This document shows, piece after piece, positions 57,531 to 64,000 of a stretch of DNA of 64,000 nucleotides. Source of the DNA: Planctomycetaceae bacterium (GTDB lineage: Bacteria; Planctomycetota; Planctomycetia; Planctomycetales; Planctomycetaceae); NCBI GenBank assembly GCA_017795105.1, contig CP051247.1:3616001-3680000 (forward strand). Reading direction: 5' to 3'. Numbering within the stretch: position 1 is the first letter of the stretch; every line of letters begins with the position of its first letter. The notes beneath the pieces were generated by a model. It ran no database searches. It had not been told where the DNA came from and saw only the letters and a list, made by a program, of their open reading frames with translations. The position numbers and the translations under genes are program-made.

Positions 57531-58646
57531 TTACAGTGAGATCGAGTGCATCAAGGTGCCGCGATTCACGTCTGTTGAAGTGACCGTGGCATCGGTGCGG
57601 GCAATGAACAGCAGGTGGCCGTCGTTCGAGAAGACCAGGTCGTTGACCGCGCTACCCTGCTGGTCGAGAGCCATGATGGTGCGACCGGTGGTGACTTCAA
57701 GCAGAGTCACGATCGAAGATTCGCCGCCCGTTGCGATCATGGTGCCAGTCGGATCGCAGGCGAGAGCTTTGATCGCCCCGTACTTGCTGACCTCGGTAAT
57801 CCACAGATCTTCATACGTCTCCATCGAGATCGCAGAGGCTTCGCCGTTGAAGTGGCCGGCAATCAACAGGCGTGATTCGGATGCGACTTCCACGCTGCGG
57901 AAGGATCGTGTGTCGACTTGTTGTACGGATTCGGCGTCGGCTTCGAGGGCGTAGAGGCCGAATTGAGTCGCTGCATACAGAGTCTGCGTTTCTGGATCAC
58001 AGGCAATGTCGAACATGATCTGCGGGCATTCCACGGATTTCACCAGCTCGCCGGAAAGCGTGCTCAGGATGTCGATGACGAACACGTCTCCGTCCGGTCC
58101 GATTTCTTGGGTTACGTCGCGACGACAGGCGATCGCGATCTGATCGCCGTTGTTCAGCAGGCAAGCCGCGGTGGCTTCGCTGAACTGAGGGATGAGCACC
58201 TGTGGAGTGCGCGAGCGAAGGTTGAACCGCACCTGATACTTGGAGGTTTTTCCGGCGGCAATGACAATCGGTCCATGTTCGTTGCGAATCATCAGCTGAG
58301 CATCGGCTGAGTCGAGACCGAGGCCGTTGACATCACCATTCAACAGGTTGATTTCAAAGGACCGCCCCGAAATTCCTCGTGCCAGGAGGCTCGATTCATT
58401 CGCCGAGAGCTGAATGTTGAAGACGCCACCGAGGGGAGCTCCAATCACCGAAATATGCGAAGGGACTGGTTTGTTCTCCCAGCTGAAGCTCTTGGCGTGG
58501 ATGGAGTAATACGTCGAAACGCAGACGCCGAGTATGACCAGGAGGAACATCAGCGGCGATTTGCGGCGATGTTTGCGGGGGACGGCGACGGCCAGGAACG
58601 AGGAGTCCTGGACGGAATGATCCGTGTTGATCTGGGCAACCTTCAT
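57531..58646 (-). CDS. Membrane-anchored WD40-like propeller protein
   Basis: 371 residues. A polar N-terminus (1-30) and one membrane helix (about 31-47, PLMFLLVILGVCVSTYY) anchor a beta-propeller outside the cytoplasm. Blade-like repeats end in patterns such as LYALEADAESVQQV, AISMETYEDLWITEVSKYG, TGTMIATGGESSIVTLLEV and GHLLFIARTDATVTSTDV. It probably binds a partner protein; no enzymatic motif is seen. It converges on fabI. Confidence 0.82.
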   Translation of the reverse strand: MKVAQINTDHSVQDSSFLAVAVPRKHRRKSPLMFLLVILGVCVSTYYSIHAKSFSWENKPVPSHISVIGAPLGGVFNIQLSANESSLLARGISGRSFEINLLNGDVNGLGLDSADAQLMIRNEHGPIVIAAGKTSKYQVRFNLRSRTPQVLIPQFSEATAACLLNNGDQIAIACRRDVTQEIGPDGDVFVIDILSTLSGELVKSVECPQIMFDIACDPETQTLYAATQFGLYALEADAESVQQVDTRSFRSVEVASESRLLIAGHFNGEASAISMETYEDLWITEVSKYGAIKALACDPTGTMIATGGESSIVTLLEVTTGRTIMALDQQGSAVNDLVFSNDGHLLFIARTDATVTSTDVNRGTLMHSISL

Positions 58647-59074
58647 GGATTCGCTTTCAAGGATCTGAAACCGTGCGGAAGGTCAGCGCGAAATGGAGTT
58701 TCAGCGCAGAAATTCAGCACAGAGAAACATCAATTGGTTGGCATCAGGGGAGGGTTATACGCAGCTGGTACAACGGCCTGATCGGTACGGTATGGCTACT
58801 TCAGCTTGTGGAGGCAGGACCGAGGGAATCATACGACCGGGGGAGGTGGTGGTCGGCAGCGCGATTGATTCCTCTCGACACCTTATCTAACACCAAACCG
58901 GGGTGAGTTAGTCCCTGAAATCCGCTGGATTCGAGAAAAAAATGCAAAATCGCGTCTCGGACCCCCATTCTGGCCCGAAGCCATCAGCGAACATCAATGG
59001 TTTCGTCGCCCCGGCAAAGTCGATAGGATGAATCTCGACTCAATTCTTCGACCGTTTCAACTTCAGAGAATGGG
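58647..59074. other. 428-bp divergent spacer
   Basis: The upstream regions of the propeller gene (minus) and the membrane-protein gene (plus). An A-rich stretch lies at about 58930-58955. Short open frames overlap but have no ribosome site or recognisable protein. No repeat or RNA gene is seen. Confidence 0.4.
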
Positions 59075-59647
59075 ATGCAACCGATGAGATGGGCTCTAGC
59101 TGTCGTTGTCGCATCGATCGCGATGTATATGTGGGGCTTCTTCTACTGGACGCTCAGTGGGATGCCGGAGCGGGGATTGCATCCGGTCGTTGAAGCCTCC
59201 GCAGCCAGCGAAGCACTGGCAGAACACTTCCCTGAAGAAGGGGTCTACCTGGTCCCTGGCTACGATCCGACCGTCGAAGGATTCGAAGAGCTGCATACGA
59301 CCGGCCCGCTGGCCATGGTTTATCTCACGTCTTCCGATGGTGCTCCCGTCATGGATCCGGGCGTGATGTACGCCGGCTTCTGTCACATGCTGCTCGCCTG
59401 CATCTTCCTGAGCATGCTGCTCGGACTGACGTTCGGAGCCCTGCCGACACTCTTCTATCGCATTCGCTTCTTTATCTTTGTCGGCTTCCTGTGTGCCTTC
59501 TATGTTCACGCCGGTGAGGCGGTCTGGTGGCGTTCGCCGTGGAGCTGGCAGCTGGTCACCGGCCTGTACGACTGGACGGCTCTGGCCATTGGCGGAGCCG
59601 TGATTTCAATGATCGCTCCCTACCCGACGTATCCGAAAGACGAGTAG
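59075..59647 (+). CDS. Membrane protein of unknown function
   Basis: 190 residues. An N-terminal helix (about 5-25), an extracytoplasmic stretch (about 30-100), and three further helices (about 100-125, 130-147 and 165-182) in a Trp/Tyr-rich context (AGEAVWWRSPWSWQLVTGLY). It resembles no family I know. An in-frame ATG three codons later (59084) is also possible. It is a single-gene unit. Confidence 0.72.
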   Translation: MQPMRWALAVVVASIAMYMWGFFYWTLSGMPERGLHPVVEASAASEALAEHFPEEGVYLVPGYDPTVEGFEELHTTGPLAMVYLTSSDGAPVMDPGVMYAGFCHMLLACIFLSMLLGLTFGALPTLFYRIRFFIFVGFLCAFYVHAGEAVWWRSPWSWQLVTGLYDWTALAIGGAVISMIAPYPTYPKDE

Positions 59648-59852
59648 GACCGACGGCTGCCAGTGCATTGCCGCGACTGAGTCCGTCGATTTTTGACCTG
59701 TAACGGAACCGGCGGTCCAGATTCTACGTCGGTTGTTCGACGAATCAGAACGGGACGGCAGACTCGACGCCGCCGAAAACGCTCGGCTTGGAATGTCCGC
59801 GCAGGAATGGCTTTTGAAGAGCTTCGATGTTCGTCAGCAAGCCGCGTCGATC

Positions 59853-59871
59853 CGGCGGCAAGATGCCGCCG
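59853..59871. repeat. Small palindrome, copy 3
   Basis: CGGCGGCA and TGCCGCCG around AGA, followed by TTACGA. It is the same hairpin as at 13-31 with a different loop base, about 50 bp past the stop of the DUF885 gene. The rest of this 275-bp spacer holds nothing recognisable. Confidence 0.55.
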
Positions 59872-59922
59872 TTACGAGCGCGAATTCCCCCGTGAAGCCA
59901 CTGCCTGGTTCTTTCGCTTTCC

Positions 59923-61701
59923 TCAGTCCTGCTGCTGTTTGGCGATCCAGTCGTCGATCAGTTGTTCGAGCACGTCGAGTGTGACGGCTCCGTGCGACAG
60001 GAGGGCATCGTGGAAGGCTCGGATGTCGAAGTTGTCACCGAGCGTTTCTTCAGCCTTGCGGCGGAGTTCCTGAATCTTGAGCTCACCAATTTTGTAAGCG
60101 AGCGCCTGGCCTGGCCAGGAGATATAGCGGTCGACTTCGTTCTCGATATCGAGTCGCGACTTGGCGGTGTGTTTCACAAACAGGTCGATGGCATCCTGTC
60201 GCGACCAGCCCAGGGAGTGCATTCCGGTGTCGACGACCAGTCGAATGGCTCGCCACATCTCGTAGGTGAGCCGACCGAAGCGGGAATACGGATCTTTGTA
60301 GAGGCCAAGGTCGTATCCGAGGCTTTCGCTGTAGAGGCCCCAGCCTTCGACAAAGGCCGTGTAGCCGCCGTAGCGACGGAAAGCCGGCAGGTTGTCGAGT
60401 TCCATGGCCAGTGCGATCTGCAGGTGATGTCCCGGCACGGCTTCGTGCAGAGACAGAGCTTCGATTGTGTAGATCGGTCGTTGATCGGGCTTGTAGAGAT
60501 TGAAGTAATAGTTGCCGGCCCGGGACCCGTCGGCGGCCGGTTCCATGTAATAGGCAGCCGTGGTGTCGGGAGCGATGGACTCCGGGATCGGCCGCACGCC
60601 GTAGGGCATGCGGGGAAGTTTGCCGAAGAGCTTAATCAGTTCCGGGTCGATCTTCTTGCAGACCGCCTGCACGGCTTCGAACAGTTCGTTGGGGTCGTCG
60701 TAGTAGAACTGCTCATCGGTGCGGAGGAACTCGAGGAACTCCCCGAAAGACCCTTCGAACTCGACCTCGCGGATGATCGCTTCCATCTCCTTGCGAATGC
60801 GGGCCACCTCGGCCAGTCCGATATCGTGGATCTCCTGCGGCGTTAAATCGGTGGTCGTGTACAGTCGGGCGCGATGAGCGTAGAACTCCTGGCCGTTCGG
60901 GATCTGGCGAACGCCGACTTCATCGAAGCAGGCGGGGAAGTACGTTTCGGTGAAGAAGGTGTCGAGCTTGCGAAAGGCGGGAACGATCACGTCCGCGATG
61001 GCCGCCTCCGCTCGTTTCTCCAGCCGAGTCCGAGTGGCCTCATCGAAATCGTTCGGAAAGCTGCGGAAGGCCTGCCAGAACAGACTGGCTCGAGGGGTGT
61101 CGACGATCTGGCGTCGGATCTGATTGGGAATCCGCTGCATCACCACCTTGGCATGCACGATGCCTTGATCGACTCCCTCCTGCATCAGGCCGATGGTCTG
61201 ATCCATGTAGGTGTCGAATGTTTCGAGTCGGGTGAGCCAGTCTTCGTAATCCTTCACGGTCTTGAAGGAAAGCTGATCGGCGATCTCGTTGGCCGTCTGA
61301 ATGCCGCCCCGCTGGTTAAACGGCACGAAGTGCCAGCCGTACTGGAACCCTTCGATCTCCATGCGGAGTTTGCGTTCGAAAAGCTGATAGCTGACCGCAT
61401 CTTCGCCTTGAAGCTGGCTCGAATCGATGGTTCGCAATCGCTTCAGGAACTTCCGCAACTGTTGCTGCTCGTCCTGCAGGGTCTCCGGCCGAAGATCGGG
61501 CCAGCGATCGTTGTAGCGCTTGTCGCCGAGGTAGGTGGCTTCCAGCGGATTCGCTTCGAGCTTCCATTCCCAGTGCTCTTCGAGAAACTGGTGGAAGTCC
61601 TCGGAGGCACCAGCGACGACCGGTGTGGCCGAAGCATGGGCCGCCGTTATTGAGAAGATCAGACAAAACAGGTGAAGCGTGAGCGGCGTGTGTCGATGCA
61701 T
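59923..61701 (-). CDS. Exported DUF885-family protein, metallopeptidase-like
   Basis: 592 residues from ATG 61701, with GGAAGG upstream at good spacing. A signal peptide (about 1-25, ending AAHASA) is followed by a helical body. HEAVPGHHLQ near residue 420, preceded by TIEALSLHE, is the HExxxGH-type zinc motif of DUF885. The conserved FVEGWGLYSE, about 30 residues on, supplies the third ligand. The family is related to dipeptidyl carboxypeptidase-like proteins; substrate unknown, likely peptides outside the cytoplasm. Confidence 0.9.
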   Translation of the reverse strand: MHRHTPLTLHLFCLIFSITAAHASATPVVAGASEDFHQFLEEHWEWKLEANPLEATYLGDKRYNDRWPDLRPETLQDEQQQLRKFLKRLRTIDSSQLQGEDAVSYQLFERKLRMEIEGFQYGWHFVPFNQRGGIQTANEIADQLSFKTVKDYEDWLTRLETFDTYMDQTIGLMQEGVDQGIVHAKVVMQRIPNQIRRQIVDTPRASLFWQAFRSFPNDFDEATRTRLEKRAEAAIADVIVPAFRKLDTFFTETYFPACFDEVGVRQIPNGQEFYAHRARLYTTTDLTPQEIHDIGLAEVARIRKEMEAIIREVEFEGSFGEFLEFLRTDEQFYYDDPNELFEAVQAVCKKIDPELIKLFGKLPRMPYGVRPIPESIAPDTTAAYYMEPAADGSRAGNYYFNLYKPDQRPIYTIEALSLHEAVPGHHLQIALAMELDNLPAFRRYGGYTAFVEGWGLYSESLGYDLGLYKDPYSRFGRLTYEMWRAIRLVVDTGMHSLGWSRQDAIDLFVKHTAKSRLDIENEVDRYISWPGQALAYKIGELKIQELRRKAEETLGDNFDIRAFHDALLSHGAVTLDVLEQLIDDWIAKQQQD

Positions 61702-61899
61702 CGTTGAGATCCTTCCAGGTGACATACGAACGCTCTCATCGTATCGGCTGGTGAGTCGGAATTGCCAGCGCAGACATTCACAGAGGTTTCGCGAGTTCGT
61801 CTCGAAAACCGGATTTCACGCGGTATGATGAACCTGCGCCCGCGTTCGTGCGTTCGATCTGAGGGATTGATTCCATTTTCTTCACGCCGGGAGTGAATC

Positions 61900-62520
61900 A
61901 TGGTGCAACGGTTTATTCTGCCTGCATTGTTAGCGGTGATGTTCTCTCCCGGTCTCTTCGTCTGGGCGGAGGAGGACGCCGATCTGGCGGCTCGGGTGCA
62001 GCAGCTTGAAGCGCGGCTTGAACAGCTCGAGAAGAAGCTGGAGCCGATTCTGAAAGAGCAGAACCATGAAGAGTTGCTGGTTCAGCAGCGGAGTGCGGCT
62101 CGAAATCGGATGCGTGAGGATCTCGAAACCTACTCCCGGGACGAGCTGCAATCGATCGAGCGGCTCTATCAGGTCGCCAACGACAACTGGCGGTCGCAGG
62201 AGGCGGTCGAGAGCCTGAAGACTCTGGTCGAGAAATACGGCAAAGCCAACCGGACCGGCTGTGCGATCCTGTACCTGGGGCAGATGTCCGAGGGGGATCA
62301 GCAGGTCCAGTATCTTAAGCAGGCAATCGAGGACTTCAGCGACTGCTATTACGGAAATGGAGTGCAGGTTGGCGCGTATGCCCGATTCCTGCTGGCCTAC
62401 CATCTGAAGCAGGCCGGTCAGGACGCAGAGGCGGAGCGGCTGCTGGAAGAGCTGGAAGAGAAGTATCCGAACGCAATCGACCATCGGGGACGACGGTTGA
62501 GTGAGCTGTCACTGGAGTAG
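61900..62520 (+). CDS. Exported coiled-coil plus TPR-like protein (CpoB-like layout)
   Basis: 206 residues from ATG 61900, with GGGAG seven bases upstream. A signal peptide (about 1-23) is followed by a coiled coil (about 30-60, VQQLEARLEQLEKKLEPI). A helical domain with TPR-like pairs follows (SQEAVESLKTLVEKYGKAN and DAEAERLLEELEEKYPNA). The order coiled coil then TPR resembles the periplasmic protein CpoB/YbgF, but no tol-pal gene is near, so this is a structural comparison only. Confidence 0.72.
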   Translation: MVQRFILPALLAVMFSPGLFVWAEEDADLAARVQQLEARLEQLEKKLEPILKEQNHEELLVQQRSAARNRMREDLETYSRDELQSIERLYQVANDNWRSQEAVESLKTLVEKYGKANRTGCAILYLGQMSEGDQQVQYLKQAIEDFSDCYYGNGVQVGAYARFLLAYHLKQAGQDAEAERLLEELEEKYPNAIDHRGRRLSELSLE

Positions 62521-62597
62521 ACTGCTTGACTTCGGAGCAGCGTTCCCGAATCCTGAATCAACTCCCAATCGAATTTTCATCCGACAGGTAAGGAATA

Positions 62598-62822
62598 ATG
62601 ACAGGACCCGGTTCCACAGCAAACGTGATTGCCGCGCTGGCCAGCTTTATTTACCCCGGGCTGGGACAGCTGGTTCAGGGGCGGATCATTTCCGCACTGG
62701 TGCACTTCGTCGTCGCCAGCCTGCTCTGGTGCGTCTGGCTGGGGTGGATTATCCACATCGCCTCGTGCGTCGACGCGGCTCTGTATCGCTCCCCGGAAAG
62801 CTATCGGGACGATCTGCTGTAG
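62598..62822 (+). CDS. Small membrane protein
   Basis: 74 residues from ATG 62598, with AAGGA just upstream. Two hydrophobic segments: about 10-22 (ALASFIYPGLGQL) and about 33-55 (ALVHFVVASLLWCVWLGWII). The GLGQLVQGR turn resembles TM2-type small membrane proteins. The function is unknown. It ends 5 bp before the convergent PQQ-propeller stop. Confidence 0.7.
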   Translation: MTGPGSTANVIAALASFIYPGLGQLVQGRIISALVHFVVASLLWCVWLGWIIHIASCVDAALYRSPESYRDDLL

Positions 62823-62827
62823 AGCCT

Positions 62828-64000
62828 TTACTCCTGCCCCGGCACGCTGGTTGAGTCATCCCCGTTGCCCGGGAGAACATTGTCGATGTTCTCGACATTC
62901 TCCGTCTCTTCGGTGTGAAGTTCCGGATCGAAGATCTCGGGCATCAACGGACGGCGTTCCGGATACTTGTAGTAAGTCGGGAACGTGCTGTCCTGCTCCC
63001 GAATCATCACGATCAGACCATCGGGACGGGCCATGAAGAGCCGGTCGGAAAGGTCGTTGGAGGTATCGATCGTGAAGGTGTTCGCCGGGATGTTCCCAAT
63101 GACCCGTCCGAAGTCCCGTTCGAGAATCAGGATGTTCCCGATGTCATCGGTCACGAACAGGTAGTTCTGCGTCGCTCCGCGGAAGTCGACGGCCCGTCGC
63201 TGCGGCTCGCTCCAGATCAGGTTTCCGTTAACGGCATCGATGGCCGACATGCCGCCGGTTTCCGGCAGGACGTACACGACTTCCGCACGCACGCCCCGAA
63301 CCATGCCTTCGATGACATGAGGAGCTTTGCGGATTGGAAGTCCTGACAGGAACGACCAGCGAACCTGGCCGTTGGAGGCCTGAAGGCAGTAAAAGTTGAA
63401 GTCCTCGGAAGCGAGGAAGACGTAGTCTTTGTAGATGACCAAAGGTGCCGAGATCGGCGCGTCGGTTTCAAACTGGAACAGCAGATTGCGCGAGTTTGCA
63501 CTCACGGTATACAGCGACTTGTCGAGGCTGGCGAAGCTGACGGCACGACCGTAGCGGACAGGCGGGGAGGTGATCTTTTTCCCGGCCTTATAACGCCAGA
63601 CACGAGTCGACAGTGAATAATCGGGAAGCAGACGTTCCTGATACAACTCGCCAATGCGACGCAGATCGAAAGCATAGACGCTGCCATCGAGTGCTCCGAT
63701 ATAGATCTGGTCGTCGTCGGCAGACGGACCGGTCGAAGGCATCTGCGGCAGTTTGATCTGCCATTCGATCCCCCCGCGAGCCCGGTCGAGAGAATACAGC
63801 GTCATGCCGGAAATGATCAGCACCTGCGTGTCGTTCATGACCGGCATGAAGGTGGCCTGAGTACCACGCCCGACACGGCTGACCCACATCTTCTGTCCGG
63901 TCTCGGCGTCGAACATCGTCACCATGCCGGCTTTACTGAGCGCGACGACGGACCGTTCATCGATCGCGACGTGCTCGACCTTGTCGAGCCCGACTTCCAT
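62828..64000 (-). CDS. PQQ-binding-like beta-propeller protein (truncated by the window edge)
   Basis: At least 390 residues; the N-terminus lies beyond the window, so the Met at the edge may be internal. Propeller blades are visible as W-containing repeats: MFDAETGQKMWVSRVGRG, LDRARGGIEWQIKLPQ, VYAFDLRRIGELYQ, CLQASNGQVRWSFLSG and IDAVNGNLIWSEPQ. A Glu/Asn/Asp-rich tail ends the protein. It is BamB-like or PQQ-dehydrogenase-like; without the N-terminus the type cannot be set. Confidence 0.8.
   Translation of the reverse strand: MEVGLDKVEHVAIDERSVVALSKAGMVTMFDAETGQKMWVSRVGRGTQATFMPVMNDTQVLIISGMTLYSLDRARGGIEWQIKLPQMPSTGPSADDDQIYIGALDGSVYAFDLRRIGELYQERLLPDYSLSTRVWRYKAGKKITSPPVRYGRAVSFASLDKSLYTVSANSRNLLFQFETDAPISAPLVIYKDYVFLASEDFNFYCLQASNGQVRWSFLSGLPIRKAPHVIEGMVRGVRAEVVYVLPETGGMSAIDAVNGNLIWSEPQRRAVDFRGATQNYLFVTDDIGNILILERDFGRVIGNIPANTFTIDTSNDLSDRLFMARPDGLIVMIREQDSTFPTYYKYPERRPLMPEIFDPELHTEETENVENIDNVLPGNGDDSTSVPGQE

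Noticed and set aside
58647..59074. Small frames (65-108 codons) in the divergent spacer
   Set aside because: They overlap each other in different frames, lack ribosome sites and read as low-complexity sequence.

Overview
This 64 kb window reads as chromosome from a planctomycete (Planctomycetota, probably order Planctomycetales; genus not assignable from sequence alone). The grounds are the gene content. There is a PSCyt1/DUF1549/DUF1553 protein followed by a DUF1501 protein, many Tat- and Sec-exported proteins (a sulfatase, Gfo/Idh/MocA oxidoreductase, sugar-isomerase-like, DUF885 and PQQ/WD40-propeller proteins), a planctomycete-style Ser/Thr kinase, and a very cysteine-rich exported protein. 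Codon use is moderately GC-rich and many genes lack a clear Shine-Dalgarno site. I see no rRNA, tRNA, CRISPR array, prophage or transposase gene.

Layout. 0-5.4 kb (minus strand): an RND/MMPL-type exporter, a multidomain redoxin / cytochrome c / copper-monooxygenase-like / EF-hand protein, and a CPBP protease. 5.5-12.3 kb (plus): the DUF1549-DUF1501 pair, a rhodanese and an asparagine synthetase. 12.3-15.4 kb (minus): a TPR protein, TrmL, a MutT-like Nudix and MobA. 15.6-22.2 kb (plus): a PTS-EIIA/SLC4 anion-transporter fusion, a DPM1-like glycosyltransferase, FtsH and a DEAD-box helicase. 22.2-32.9 kb: a Nudix hydrolase, a tandem DUF3467 protein, a HerA/DUF87 ATPase, DapF, a lactonase-like propeller, ProC, a Gfo/Idh oxidoreductase and an orphan RbsA-like ABC ATPase. 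33.2-38.3 kb: rpsO-pnp, a soluble histidine kinase and FtsW. 38.5-47 kb: exported hypotheticals, a Tat-targeted polysaccharide pyruvyl transferase-like protein, an ECF sigma factor with a membrane partner, a sulfatase, a sugar isomerase and MetY. 47-57.5 kb: the Cys-rich protein, DUF1992, pyruvate kinase, a Ser/Thr kinase, two related secreted proteins, Dus, an SDR and FabI. 57.5-64 kb: propeller, membrane and DUF885 proteins and a truncated PQQ propeller.

How the genes fit together. Most are housekeeping functions in short transcription units: amino-acid synthesis (asnB, dapF, proC, metY), fatty-acid synthesis (FabI), tRNA modification (TrmL, Dus), RNA turnover (pnp, DEAD helicase), proteolysis (FtsH) and envelope growth (FtsW, DapF). 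Envelope-facing planctomycete-specific proteins lie between them.

Two things stand out most. (1) The exported, about 39% cysteine protein at 47996-48496, a free-standing gene with a good ribosome site and a strong terminator. (2) The EIIA-SLC4 fusion at 15635-17713, which has the same domain order as eukaryotic band 3. A third layer is a set of intergenic elements whose two ends are inverted copies of a hairpin. They occur at about 26.4, 36.9, 40.5, 45.5, 53.3 and 56.5 kb and look like non-autonomous REP/MITE sequences.
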